A DNA stretch of 64,000 nucleotides from Anderseniella sp039978075 (GTDB taxonomy: Bacteria > Pseudomonadota > Alphaproteobacteria > Rhizobiales > Aestuariivirgaceae), in NCBI GenBank assembly GCA_039978075.1, contig JBDWCA010000002.1, positions 1,116,001-1,180,000 on the forward strand, written 5' to 3'. Both the position numbers and the translations under genes were made by a program. The notes beneath the pieces are model-generated. The model made no database searches. It was not told the DNA's origin and saw only the letters and a program-made list of their open reading frames with translations. Of this stretch, positions 33,443 to 42,684 are shown in pieces (the first letter of the stretch is position 1; every line of letters starts with the position of its first letter).

Positions 33443-34492
33443 TCATGCCAGGTCAATTCTGCTGCCGTCACGGGCGGACGCCTTGATGGCTTCGATCACT
33501 TTCAGTGATTTCAAGCCTTCAAGTCCTGAAACGACCGGTTGCTCCGCGCCGGCAATCACCCGACAGAAATGCTCGATTTGCGCGTCCAGCGGATCACCGG
33601 CGTCTGCTTCATAAACAGTCTGGCTGATTGGCCGCCACCAACTGCGTTCGCCGTTTTGGGACCAGATCTTGCCCTTGGGAATTTCCAGCGAGCCGCGAGT
33701 GCCGCCGATGAAGTAGCAGGTCTCTTCGGTTTCCGGATAAGCCGGATTTTCAGCGGCCGTCAGTTCCCAGCTCCACGGCGCGACGATGCTGTCTGACACG
33801 GCGATTGTGCCCAGCGCCCCATTGGCAAAACCGATGATAATGGCAGCAGTGTCTTCGACGTCGTGTTTGCGGGCCTGAGCCGATTCTGCCGCCTGCACCG
33901 AAACCACGTTCCCAACCAGGTACCGCAGCAGGTCTATGTCATGGATCAGGTTGATGAACACCGGTCCGGCTCCTTGCCGGGTGCGCCAGGCCACATTGAA
34001 ATAGGCATCCGGTTTGTAGAGCCAGCAGGCGGCATGCACCGCCACGATGTCGCCGATGCTGCCACTCTCGATCTGCTGTCTGGCGGCATGTATCAGCGGG
34101 TTGTGCCGTCTGTGATGGCCGACAAGCACCGGCACCTTCAAACTGGCCGCCTCATCCACAAGCTGCGTAGCTGAAGCGGCATTGTGGGCAATCGGTTTTT
34201 CGACCAGAACAGGAACGCCGGCACGAACGCATGCCAGTCCGTTGTCCACATGCATCTGGTTCGGGGTTGCGATAACGACACCGTCGGGCGGGCAGGAATC
34301 CAGCATGTCGTCAATCGATGCATACCAGTCGCAGCCGGTGTCGGCTGCCAATTTTTTTGCCGCAGGGTCAGGATCAACAATTGCGGACACGGTGGCAGCG
34401 TCATAGCGGTTCACGGCCTGCACATGACGCTTGCCTATAAGGCCGGCGCCTGCAACGGCGATGCGAAATGATTTGCCAGGTTCAGAACTCAC
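33443..34492 (-). CDS. Gfo/Idh/MocA family oxidoreductase
   Basis: This is a 349-residue NAD(P)-dependent dehydrogenase. The N-terminal Rossmann fold has IAVAGAGLIGKRHVQAV and the family motif VEKPIAHN (Lys of the catalytic EKP), with a C-terminal alpha/beta domain carrying the HDIDLLRYL catalytic-type helix. Members act on inositols, sugars or their derivatives. It is monocistronic and convergent with the sulfotransferase gene. The substrate cannot be named. Confidence 0.92.
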   Translation of the reverse strand: MSSEPGKSFRIAVAGAGLIGKRHVQAVNRYDAATVSAIVDPDPAAKKLAADTGCDWYASIDDMLDSCPPDGVVIATPNQMHVDNGLACVRAGVPVLVEKPIAHNAASATQLVDEAASLKVPVLVGHHRRHNPLIHAARQQIESGSIGDIVAVHAACWLYKPDAYFNVAWRTRQGAGPVFINLIHDIDLLRYLVGNVVSVQAAESAQARKHDVEDTAAIIIGFANGALGTIAVSDSIVAPWSWELTAAENPAYPETEETCYFIGGTRGSLEIPKGKIWSQNGERSWWRPISQTVYEADAGDPLDAQIEHFCRVIAGAEQPVVSGLEGLKSLKVIEAIKASARDGSRIDLA

Positions 34493-34588
34493 CGACCTAC
34501 TCCGAAAAAATAAATGCGGTTAGTGAGTTCTGATCTTCAGTTTGTCAACCGGGCACTTGGTTGCTCTGGGTCTGGTGCAAGCGCGGTA

Positions 34589-35041
34589 TCAATCGCCAAG
34601 TGGTTCCACATTGACGATTTCGCCGGATGCACGGCTGACCTGGATACGCCAGGGTTCACGGTCCCGCACAGCGTCATAGACATAGTCACCATTGCGGCAG
34701 GTGACGACCTCGATGTGCCGGAAGCCGGCATCTTTCAGGTCTCCAACCGCTTGCAGGCAGGACAGCCTGCCATTGTAGGTGCCATTGCCGTTGTTGTAAT
34801 CATCACGATGGCTCGGGCGGCGATGTTTGTATTGAGGTTCGCGCTGATACACCGAGTATCTGGGTTCATAGACGCGGCCGTTTTGCCAGTTTCTTCGATG
34901 GTCTTCGCTGTAGCGCTCGTCGTAGGACGGCGCAGCGGCATTATCGTAGAACCAGTGCGGATCGGCAGCCTGCGATGCATGGCTGGAAAACGCAGTCAGT
35001 ATCAGCGCGGCGGTGAGGGCCGCAATAGGGGTACGCAACAT
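34589..35041 (-). CDS. Exported protein with a PepSY-like C-terminal region
   Basis: This is a 150-residue secreted protein. It has a signal peptide (MLRTPIAALTAALILTAFSSHASQAAD, cleavage near SQA-AD), a charged, Tyr/Arg-rich linker of low complexity (residues 30-90), and a compact C-terminal domain (LSCLQAVGDLKDAGFRHIEVVTCRNGDYVYDAVRDREPWRI in part) resembling short PepSY/YpeB-type modules. Two Cys could form a disulfide in the periplasm. The function is unknown. It is a single gene on its own strand. Confidence 0.75.
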   Translation of the reverse strand: MLRTPIAALTAALILTAFSSHASQAADPHWFYDNAAAPSYDERYSEDHRRNWQNGRVYEPRYSVYQREPQYKHRRPSHRDDYNNGNGTYNGRLSCLQAVGDLKDAGFRHIEVVTCRNGDYVYDAVRDREPWRIQVSRASGEIVNVEPLGD

Positions 35042-35211
35042 GACTAACCTCCCTTTCGGGCAGTAGGAATAAGCCGTCCTGGGCTCCAGCGTCTTCCCTG
35101 AATGTGAAAATTACGGGGAGATATTGCGGCGGCAATCCGGCGCTAGGGTTCTGATTCAGTGATCTGTTTCAATATGATACACAAATGCAGGTTTTTCGAA
35201 ACCATACCGTC

Positions 35212-36369
35212 CTAAGCGGTCAGATCTCCCAGCAGTTTTTCCAGCATACTGTCGCAAGCCGCCATTTCGGATTCTGCGATATACTCATCAGGTTTGTGAG
35301 CAACGCCGATGGAGCCGGGGCCGCATACGACTGTTGGAATGCCTAGCCGGGTCTGAAACAGTCCGCCCTCGGTGCCAAACGCGATTTTGCCGGTGGAATT
35401 GCCGCCGGTCAGCGATTTTACGTAATTGACCACGTCGGCATCCGGTGCGGTATCCAGTGCGGGGTAGGCTGTGCCGGGCGCAAAGCTGATGTCGGCGCCG
35501 GGAAACACCTTGCGCGCTTCGCTCACAAGCTCACCGGCGTGTGCGTGAATGCGGTCTATCAGGGCTTGCGGATCATCGGCCGGCAGATGGCGGATTTCAT
35601 ATTCGAATTTGGCCAGGTTGGGCACGATATTGAGCGTTTCACCGCCGTGCAGGTTCCCCGCATGAAGGGTGGTGTAGGCAACATCATAATCGCCGTCCCT
35701 GGTACCTGTTTCGGCTATCTCTGCCTGGAGCCGTCTGATTTCATTGATCAGGTCAATGGCCAGATGAACGGCATTGATTGCGGTTGGCGCCAGGCTTGAG
35801 TGGGCTTCCAGGCCGGTACAACTGACCCTCTCTCCGGCCTTGCCCTTGTGGGCAGTGACAACCTGCATCAGTGTCGGCTCGCCGATAATGCAGCATCGCG
35901 GTTTTGGCGACACCGGCTCCAGCATGTCGATCAGGCGGCGCACGCCGACGCAGCCGATCTCCTCATCATAGGAAAAGGCAAAATGTATCGGTGCGGTGAG
36001 CTTATCCTTCAGTTCTGCAGCGCGCGGCGCCATGGCAATGCAACAGGCAATGAAACCTTTCATGTCAGCCGTGCCGCGACCATACAACAGGCCCTTGTCG
36101 CGGCGCATGACAAACGGGTCGGATGACCAGGCCTGACCTTCTACCGGCACCACATCCGTGTGGCCTGACAGAACGACACCAGCCACGTCTTCAGGGCCAA
36201 TGGAGGCATAGAGATTTGCCTTCCTGCCGTCTTCGGACGGGGCCAGCTGGACGCGAAAGCCCAAAGGCTCCAGCAATTCGCTGACGTGGTCGATCAGCGC
36301 GAGATTGGAGTCGCGGCTCACGGTGTTGAACGAGATGAGTTTTTCAAGGTGGGTAATGCTTTGTGTCAT
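35212..36369 (-). CDS. argE: Acetylornithine deacetylase-like M20 metallohydrolase
   Basis: This is a 385-residue dinuclear zinc hydrolase of the ArgE/DapE/M20 family, expected to remove the acetyl group from N-acetyl-ornithine. Metal and catalytic residues are LSGHTDVVP (HxD), GRGTADMKG (bridging Asp) and YDEEIGCVG (the EE pair), followed by a dimerisation domain and a C-terminal His in VCGPGSIGVAHKPDEYI. I start at the ATG at 36369 because the length then equals E. coli ArgE (383) and the first 58 residues of the longer frame are unconserved. No other arginine gene adjoins, so other N-acyl amino acids remain possible. Confidence 0.85.
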   Translation of the reverse strand: MTQSITHLEKLISFNTVSRDSNLALIDHVSELLEPLGFRVQLAPSEDGRKANLYASIGPEDVAGVVLSGHTDVVPVEGQAWSSDPFVMRRDKGLLYGRGTADMKGFIACCIAMAPRAAELKDKLTAPIHFAFSYDEEIGCVGVRRLIDMLEPVSPKPRCCIIGEPTLMQVVTAHKGKAGERVSCTGLEAHSSLAPTAINAVHLAIDLINEIRRLQAEIAETGTRDGDYDVAYTTLHAGNLHGGETLNIVPNLAKFEYEIRHLPADDPQALIDRIHAHAGELVSEARKVFPGADISFAPGTAYPALDTAPDADVVNYVKSLTGGNSTGKIAFGTEGGLFQTRLGIPTVVCGPGSIGVAHKPDEYIAESEMAACDSMLEKLLGDLTA

Positions 36370-36511
36370 GGCTGCATTGCTAGCATGGGGGCGGTCGCCG
36401 GCAAAGAGGATGATCACAGTTTCCTGACTGCTTGAAGCATGGAGGCTGGTAGCCAGATATGTTAGGACGCTGGTCCGCCCCTTGCCGCCAATTTCACCAG
36501 ACTGAGTATCC

Positions 36512-37651
36512 ATGACATCGCACTTGTTCAGCCCTTTCACCATGCGCGGTCAATCTTTCAGAAACCGTGTCGTTATCTCGCCAATGAGCCAGTATCGCTC
36601 GAAAGATGGCTTCGCAAATGACTGGCACATGGTGCACCTGGGTCGTTTCGCACTGGGTGGTGCCGGACTGGTTTTTTGCGAAGCAACAGCGGTTGAAGCA
36701 CGTGGCAGGCGCACACCAGGTGATCTGGGTCTGTGGGATGACGCGCAGATCGCTGAGCTTTCCCGTATCAACAGGTTTCTGGAAGCAGAAGGAGCCGTGC
36801 CGGGTATCCAACTCGCCCATGCCGGCAGAAAGGCATCCGAGAGACGGCCGTGGCACGGCGAGACCCCGGTTGTTGAAGAGGATATATCCTTGCGCAATGA
36901 GGCGCCCTGGTCAGCGATTGCGCCATCGCCCCTGGTATACGCAGACGGTTGGCCGGTCCCGGAAGAAATGTCGGTTGCTGGCATTGCAGATGTGGTTGAG
37001 GCCTTTGGTTCCGCAGCAAAGCGGTCTGTTGCAGCGGGTTTCAAGGTGGTTGAGGTCTATGCTGCGCACGGGTTTCTGGTGCACCAGTTTTATTCTCCGA
37101 TCGCCAATCAGCGCAGTGATGCATATGGCGGATCACGCGACAACAGAATGCGGTTTGCCTGCGAAGTCGCGCAATCCATAAGGGTAAATCTGCCGGAAGA
37201 CCTGCCGCTGGTGTTCCGGTTGTCATGCACAGACTGGGTGGACGGAGGCTGGGAGGCCGAAGACACCGTCGAACTGGCAAAGGCGCTCAAATCGTGCGGT
37301 GTCGACATGGTCGACTGTTCCAGCGGTGGTATTGGCGGTCGCGAACGACCACGCCGCATGCAGCTTGGTGAAGCGTTTCAGGCGCCGTTTGCGGCTCAGG
37401 TCAAAGCTGAGGCCGACATGGCGGCAATGGCAGTCGGGTTCATCTGGAACCCGGAAACTGCGGAGCGGATCATAGCAGATGGCTCTGCAGATATGATTGC
37501 ACTGGCGCGCGAAGTGCTGGCTGACCCCAACTGGCCGCAGACGGCCAGAGCAAAGCTTGAGATTGATGCCGGTTATGGGCACTGGCCTATCGAGGCCGGC
37601 TGGTGGCTTGAACGCCGCGACCGGTTGCTGGACAAGCTGGGCTTGCGATAA
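36512..37651 (+). CDS. NADH:flavin oxidoreductase, Old Yellow Enzyme (YqjM-like)
   Basis: This is a 379-residue FMN ene-reductase of the OYE family. Visible features are the FMN-barrel start SPFTMRGQSFRNRVVISPMSQY, the active-site segment GIQLAHAGRKAS, VEVYAAHGFLVHQFYSPIANQRSDAYGG (in part) with the conserved Tyr/His substrate pair, and ALAREVLADPNWP near the end. It reduces activated C=C bonds. The gene is convergent with the HD-domain oxygenase gene (4-bp gap). Confidence 0.93.
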   Translation: MTSHLFSPFTMRGQSFRNRVVISPMSQYRSKDGFANDWHMVHLGRFALGGAGLVFCEATAVEARGRRTPGDLGLWDDAQIAELSRINRFLEAEGAVPGIQLAHAGRKASERRPWHGETPVVEEDISLRNEAPWSAIAPSPLVYADGWPVPEEMSVAGIADVVEAFGSAAKRSVAAGFKVVEVYAAHGFLVHQFYSPIANQRSDAYGGSRDNRMRFACEVAQSIRVNLPEDLPLVFRLSCTDWVDGGWEAEDTVELAKALKSCGVDMVDCSSGGIGGRERPRRMQLGEAFQAPFAAQVKAEADMAAMAVGFIWNPETAERIIADGSADMIALAREVLADPNWPQTARAKLEIDAGYGHWPIEAGWWLERRDRLLDKLGLR

Positions 37652-37655
37652 CGGT

Positions 37656-38294
37656 TCAGGCAGCCACCCGCAGCGCTGCAACAGCCTCGTCGCGCAACGG
37701 GCTCTTTATGCCGCGTTGCACGGTTGCATCTGCATACGGATGCCGGGCGAAAACCTCCCGTATCATGGGCTCGAAGAACGCCAGCGGCAGCGTGTCATAC
37801 TCGGGATCAAAGCTCGCCTGATCCCAGAATTCACAGAAATCAACACACGACTGGAAGTAGGGCTCACCAGCGAATTTTTCCCGCTCAAACTGGTTCCAGT
37901 CATAGTGATGCGCGTAGTATACCATCTGGAATGCACCATGATGATGCACGCACCAGGTCACTTCCTCTCTGAGAAACGGACGCACGATTGCAGCGGCAAA
38001 CTCGTCATGGTTTTGCGGTGCCAGTCCATCACCGATGTCATGCAGGACAGCGCCCACCACCCAGTCAGTGTCTGCTCCATCACGCCACGCACGCGTGGCA
38101 GACTGCAGACCATGTTCCAGCCGGGTTATCTTGTACCCTTCGATGGTCTCGTCTTGCTGGTCGCGCAAGGCCTTTATAATGCGGTCCGGCGTCAGCTTCA
38201 CGTGTGCCTGTTCCATTTCCCGCAGCATGAGATACTCATCGCGGGTACCGTGTTTCATTTCCGTGAATTTTACTGTGGGTGTTTGCTCGTTCAT
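37656..38294 (-). CDS. HD-domain mixed-valent di-iron oxygenase-like protein (PhnZ/MIOX superfamily relative)
   Basis: This is a 212-residue HD-domain protein of the predicted HD-phosphohydrolase group (COG4341-type) to which the phosphonate-cleaving oxygenase PhnZ is related. Candidate iron ligands are His61 (RLEHGLQ), the His85-Asp86 pair (LHDIGD), His96 (NHDEF), one of His117-119 (VHHHG) and a late Asp (Asp152 or Asp158). A 24-residue gap from His61 to His85 is present. The start overlaps the PhyH gene stop by 4 bp (ATGA), so it is the second gene of a two-gene operon. A 2OG oxygenase followed by an HD oxygenase is exactly the PhnY-PhnZ arrangement. Phosphohydrolase activity is the alternative. 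The assignment as oxygenase is inference. Confidence 0.8.
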   Translation of the reverse strand: MNEQTPTVKFTEMKHGTRDEYLMLREMEQAHVKLTPDRIIKALRDQQDETIEGYKITRLEHGLQSATRAWRDGADTDWVVGAVLHDIGDGLAPQNHDEFAAAIVRPFLREEVTWCVHHHGAFQMVYYAHHYDWNQFEREKFAGEPYFQSCVDFCEFWDQASFDPEYDTLPLAFFEPMIREVFARHPYADATVQRGIKSPLRDEAVAALRVAA

Positions 38295-39175
38295 GACACA
38301 CTACCTCCTGTTGCGGCATCGGCATAAAGGCCAACCTGCTGCCTTGCTCCTTGTGCGAGTGCAACCGACTGGTCGTTCCTGATCCGGCTGTAGAGCGCCA
38401 TTGCGCCATCGCCAAATGGCTCTGACGGGGCCGCAACATTGATCCAGTTGCGCTCACTGTCACAGCCGCGCACCAGCATGGCATAGTCACGTTCCGCCAC
38501 CAGTTGCTTCACGCGCGGTGTCACATAACGGATGGCACACCCTATACGCCGGTCATCAGAACTGTTTGGTCCCGACGCATGAAACATCCGGCCGTGGTGC
38601 AGGGACATCTGGCCGGGCTTGAGGACAATGTTTGTAGCGGTCGCTTCATCAACATCCACGGCGATCTCCTGACCGCGCGACAAAAGGTTGTCTTCGTGAA
38701 ACGTGTCGCGATGTTCCACAATGCGGTTGTTGTGCGAGCCCGCGACGAATTTCATACAGCCCGATTGCGGCGTTGCCGGTGACAGCGCGATCCAGGCGGT
38801 CAGTTGGTCATCCGTTTCGCCCATCCCCCAATAAGTAAGATCCTGATGCCAGGATACGACTTTGCTGGTGTGCGGCTCCTTGATGAACAGTTCACTTGAC
38901 CAGACCAGCAGATCAGGTCCAAGTATCGATTCGACAGCATCAAGTACGGCCGGTGTTCCGGCAATTTTCGCCATCAGCGGAATGACCACATGTGCACCAA
39001 CGCGAAAGTACTGTGAAATCGGCTGTGGTAGCGATCCATCCGGGTAGTTTTGTTCCAGATCTTCAATGCCAGACCGTAAAATTCCGGCTTCACCGGACGA
39101 CATCACATCAACAGGGAATACAAAACCATCGTTCCTGTAGGAGGCGATTTGAAACGAAGACAGGCTGGCTGGCAT
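38291..39175 (-). CDS. Phytanoyl-CoA dioxygenase (PhyH) family 2-oxoglutarate oxygenase
   Basis: This is a 294-residue 2-oxoglutarate/Fe(II) dioxygenase. The metal triad is His110-x-Asp112 (VSWHQDLTYWG) plus His199 (MFHASGPN), with Arg210 for the 2-oxoglutarate carboxylate. PhyH-family enzymes hydroxylate phytanoyl-CoA, ectoine, aminoethylphosphonate (PhnY) and other small molecules. It overlaps the HD-domain gene by 4 bp and should be made with it in a fixed ratio. There is no transporter or regulator beside the pair. The substrate is unknown; the pairing suggests a hydroxylation followed by oxidative C-X cleavage. Confidence 0.88.
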   Translation of the reverse strand: MPASLSSFQIASYRNDGFVFPVDVMSSGEAGILRSGIEDLEQNYPDGSLPQPISQYFRVGAHVVIPLMAKIAGTPAVLDAVESILGPDLLVWSSELFIKEPHTSKVVSWHQDLTYWGMGETDDQLTAWIALSPATPQSGCMKFVAGSHNNRIVEHRDTFHEDNLLSRGQEIAVDVDEATATNIVLKPGQMSLHHGRMFHASGPNSSDDRRIGCAIRYVTPRVKQLVAERDYAMLVRGCDSERNWINVAAPSEPFGDGAMALYSRIRNDQSVALAQGARQQVGLYADAATGGSVS

Positions 39176-39337
39176 GATGAACCTCCCGCATATGGCGAAG
39201 TCGTGAATTCAGGGTGTTTACTGGGCGGTTGTCAAGCGGATTTGAACTGATGCAGATTGTGCGGAATGTTGACTTGCCGGGTATCGCCAATCTAGAAGTT
39301 GTACGTGTTGCATTCAGGCGATGCATGGAGAGACTTG

Positions 39338-40327
39338 ATGTCTGAGCAGGAAACGTCAGATAACTTTGCGCAATGGGTAGCGCGAATCTCTGATCCTAAA
39401 GGCAACAAGTTGACTTGGGGGGATCGAAAGACCAACCAATGTGTTGTGACTGTCGCTACCGGTTACCCTGCCAACTTATTGAAACCTCTGGTTAATTCAC
39501 TGCGCGAACACTCTGACGCACATCTTGTCATTGCAACTCATGCCGACAGTGGATTTGAACAGGTTTTTGCAGATCAGAACGTGACGATTTTTCCGGTTTC
39601 TGAAAGCACTGGTTACCGACCCTATCCGGCCCTGGCCAGACTTGAGTACTATCTTGAAATACTGAAAAACATGCCGTCAGGTATCGAAAAGCTACTCCTG
39701 GTGGATAGCCGTGATGTAATGTTCCAGGCAGACCCCTTCTATGGTCTGCCGCAAAACGACCTGACTGTATTCGCCGAAAACAACGATACATCGAGTTGGA
39801 CGTTGCGCACTATCAATGGCCGCTGGGCCTGGGCCATGCTGCCTGGCGCACTGCGGAAAAGCCTGAAAGGCAAGCCGATCGTGAACGGGGGTGTGATTGC
39901 GGGAACACCTGCCGGCATAGAGAGAATGTGCCGGGCCAAGCTGAACATTGCGCTGACCACACACGAATGGACCAAGCACACAACCGGCCTAGACAATATT
40001 TCGACCAACCTGATCGCCCATTCGCGCATGGCCGGATCCTGTGAAGCAGTGCCGAACCACGAGTTTGTAGCCAATGTCTACCGTAGTACGGACATGGTGA
40101 TCGATCCCGATGGAGCAATCAGGGTTCGAGACGGCAAGGCTTGTCCTGTGGTGCATATGTATGATCGCCAGGCTGAGCTGCTGGCGCATGTGAACCAGCG
40201 TTATGGTGTGCTTGCCGATACCTCGATGGTGGTCAGCCAGGATCGTTCGGTCGGTAAATCGCAGCCGTTCGCGGGGCTGATGCATTGGCTGAAACTGGCC
40301 CGCATCTACATGGTCGGACACGCATAG
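39338..40327 (+). CDS. Glycosyltransferase-like protein
   Basis: This is a 329-residue cytosolic protein. The central sequence EKLLLVDSRDVMFQADPF is the DxD-like acidic strand typical of GT-A-fold, nucleotide-sugar-using glycosyltransferases, and GKPIVNGGVIAGTPAGIERM matches the acceptor-side loop of GT8-like enzymes. There is no signal peptide or membrane span. The ATG at 39338 follows GGAGAGACTT; an earlier in-frame start lies inside the intergenic region. The donor and acceptor are unknown. It is divergent from the PhyH gene by 162 bp. Confidence 0.75.
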   Translation: MSEQETSDNFAQWVARISDPKGNKLTWGDRKTNQCVVTVATGYPANLLKPLVNSLREHSDAHLVIATHADSGFEQVFADQNVTIFPVSESTGYRPYPALARLEYYLEILKNMPSGIEKLLLVDSRDVMFQADPFYGLPQNDLTVFAENNDTSSWTLRTINGRWAWAMLPGALRKSLKGKPIVNGGVIAGTPAGIERMCRAKLNIALTTHEWTKHTTGLDNISTNLIAHSRMAGSCEAVPNHEFVANVYRSTDMVIDPDGAIRVRDGKACPVVHMYDRQAELLAHVNQRYGVLADTSMVVSQDRSVGKSQPFAGLMHWLKLARIYMVGHA

Positions 40328-40492
40328 GACCGGGTTGCCCATTGTTCGTAGCTGCCAGATACCCTGGCTGTTCGTGCAGGAAATTGCATGACAGCAATGA
40401 AGGCGAGGGGCTTGTAAGCGTGCACGTGCCCGGCTACTTGTGACATTATGAATTCGTGATGCAGTCAACAACGCTCAAGAGGTAAGTTTCAA

Positions 40493-41941
40493 ATGCTTCG
40501 CAAGACAGATTTTTACATAGACGGAAAATGGGTTGCGCCCGCCAAGGCGCACGATCTGGAAGTGATCAACCCGGCAGACGAGACCGCATTTGCAACTATC
40601 TCTCTGGGCTCTGGTGCAGATGTTGATACAGCTGTTGCCGCTGCCCGCGCAGCTTTCAAGACCTGGAGCAAGACCAGCCGCGAAGAGCGCCTGGAATACC
40701 TGGAAAAACTGCTGGCAGTTTATGAAAAGCGGTCAGGTGATATGGCCAAGATTATTTCCAGTGAGGTTGGCGCACCGATCACCATGTCCACGCAGCAGCA
40801 GGCAGGCGCCGGCTGGGGGCATATCAAATCATTTATTCGCACACTCAAGAATTTCGAATTTGATGCGCCGTTGAGCGAAAAAGTGCCGACCGAGCACATT
40901 GCGCACGAGCCGATTGGTGTGTGTGGTCTGATCACACCGTGGAACTGGCCGATGAACCAGATCTGCCTCAAAGTGGTTCCAGCTGTTGCAGCCGGCTGCA
41001 CAGTTATCCTGAAGCCGTCGGAAATCTCACCCATGTCCGGCATCATCTTCGCCGAAATCATGCATGAGGCAGGCTTCCCGGCAGGTGTCTTCAACCTTGT
41101 CAACGGTGACGGGCCAACCGTAGGTGAAGCCATGTCACGCCACCCGGATATCGACATGATGTCGTTTACCGGCTCTACCCGGGCCGGCATTGCCGTGCAG
41201 AAAGCCGCTGCTGAAACGGTAAAGCGGGTTACGTTGGAGCTGGGCGGAAAATCACCCAATATCGTTTTTGCCGACGCCGATATCCCTAAGGCCGTCAAGC
41301 GCGGAACCTTGCACTGCTTCAACAATACAGGACAGTCGTGCAACGCTCCGACCCGCATGCTGGTTGAGCGCTCCGTCTATGACAGCGCTGTCGAAATTGC
41401 CGCTGAAACGGCAAAAGGCTGCAAGGTCGGAGATCCGGCAGAAGAGGGTAACCATATCGGCCCGCTGATCTCGCAGATGCAATTCGACAAGGTGCAGACG
41501 CTGATCCAGAAAGGCATCGACGAAGGCGCCAAACTTGTCGCAGGCGGCACCGGTCGCCCGGACGGTTTCAATCGCGGTTATTTTGTCCGTCCGACGGTAT
41601 TCGCCGACGTCAACAATGACATGGCAATCGCGCGCGAGGAGATTTTTGGCCCCGTTCTGACCATGATCCCGTTTGAAACCGAAGCCGAAGCCATCGAGAT
41701 TGCCAATGACACCCAGTACGGTCTGGCAGCCTATGTGCAGTCCGGTGACCAGGCACGCGCCCAGAAAGTCGCCCGTGAACTGCGTGCCGGCATGGTGTTG
41801 CTGAACGGCGCCCAACGCCCCGGCGGCAGCCCGTTCGGTGGCTACAAGATGTCAGGCAATGGCCGTGAAGGTGGTGATTGGGGGCTGGAAGACTTCCTTG
41901 AAGTCAAGGCCATCAGCGGTTGGGACGAAAGCGTAGCCTAA
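40493..41941 (+). CDS. Aldehyde dehydrogenase (NAD(P)+)
   Basis: This is a 482-residue classical ALDH: NAD-site VILKPSEISPMSG and FTGSTRAGIAV, catalytic base Glu in LELGGKSPN and nucleophile Cys in NTGQSCNAPTRM. The oligomerisation tail is present. The proline-poor, PFGGYKMSGNGREGG C-terminus is general for betaine-aldehyde/vanillin-type ALDHs. It overlaps the 3' end of the convergent phosphatase gene by 4 bp. The aldehyde substrate is not predictable from sequence alone. Confidence 0.95.
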   Translation: MLRKTDFYIDGKWVAPAKAHDLEVINPADETAFATISLGSGADVDTAVAAARAAFKTWSKTSREERLEYLEKLLAVYEKRSGDMAKIISSEVGAPITMSTQQQAGAGWGHIKSFIRTLKNFEFDAPLSEKVPTEHIAHEPIGVCGLITPWNWPMNQICLKVVPAVAAGCTVILKPSEISPMSGIIFAEIMHEAGFPAGVFNLVNGDGPTVGEAMSRHPDIDMMSFTGSTRAGIAVQKAAAETVKRVTLELGGKSPNIVFADADIPKAVKRGTLHCFNNTGQSCNAPTRMLVERSVYDSAVEIAAETAKGCKVGDPAEEGNHIGPLISQMQFDKVQTLIQKGIDEGAKLVAGGTGRPDGFNRGYFVRPTVFADVNNDMAIAREEIFGPVLTMIPFETEAEAIEIANDTQYGLAAYVQSGDQARAQKVARELRAGMVLLNGAQRPGGSPFGGYKMSGNGREGGDWGLEDFLEVKAISGWDESVA

Positions 41942-42489
41942 CCCAGCGCCGTGACGGTTTTGTCTGCCGAGATCATCCAGCCACCACCATATGGTGTCTG
42001 GGTGACCCAGGCATCGCGCACGCCGGCATGATCGAGTACTGCGCGAATAATGCCAGCGTGGGTGACAACCAGGGTTGCGGTGTCATTGCGCCAGGCGTCC
42101 TCTGCTTCCAGCACTGACAGGGCGCGCTGCTGCATCTGATGCACGCTTTCTCCGCCGTGGGGCCGGGCGTGTAACAGGTCATTGGCCCACTGGTTCAACT
42201 CGTCGATCGGGACATTATCCCAGCGCAGGCCTTCCCAAACCCCGAAATCCATCTCTTTCAGGCCACTATGAAATGTTGAAGCAGTGTCATGCGCCGCACT
42301 TATGTGGTCCGCCAGTCTGGCGCACCGGAGCAACGGGCTGGACAGGATTTGGTCCGCCTTCCAAGGCAGGATTTTCAGCGCTGCATCGGCTTCGCTGGTG
42401 AATTTCGCGCCGGGTTTCAGGTCTGTGGAGCCGTAGCAGATGCCATCGGCAATGTCCGGTTTCGTATGACGCAGCAAAACTAGCCCCAT
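41938..42489 (-). CDS. Histidine phosphatase superfamily protein (alpha-ribazole phosphatase-like)
   Basis: This is a 183-residue member of the branch-1 histidine phosphatases. The phospho-His is in VLLRHTKPDIADGICYGSTDLKPG (in part; RHG-like RHT), the second His in LVVTHAGIIRAVL, and the acid in KEMDFGVWEG. The GICYGxTD sequence is characteristic of CobC-like alpha-ribazole-phosphate phosphatases, though no cobalamin gene is near. It converges on the aldehyde dehydrogenase gene, overlapping by 4 bp. Confidence 0.88.
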   Translation of the reverse strand: MGLVLLRHTKPDIADGICYGSTDLKPGAKFTSEADAALKILPWKADQILSSPLLRCARLADHISAAHDTASTFHSGLKEMDFGVWEGLRWDNVPIDELNQWANDLLHARPHGGESVHQMQQRALSVLEAEDAWRNDTATLVVTHAGIIRAVLDHAGVRDAWVTQTPYGGGWMISADKTVTALG

Positions 42490-42684
42490 GCCGCAATCTC
42501 CCTGTAAAAGCCCGGTAAACTTGTTTCTGACAATGCGGCGAGGTTTGCATTCATCACGTTTGCGACATGTTTCTGGCTGTCATCCCTGTTTCGGCGTATA
42601 TCGTATACGAAATAGTTTGTCAGGCGATCAACGGAAACCCGACCGTAAGTACGTCACAATGAAAACGAAAGTGCTGCGCGCGTC

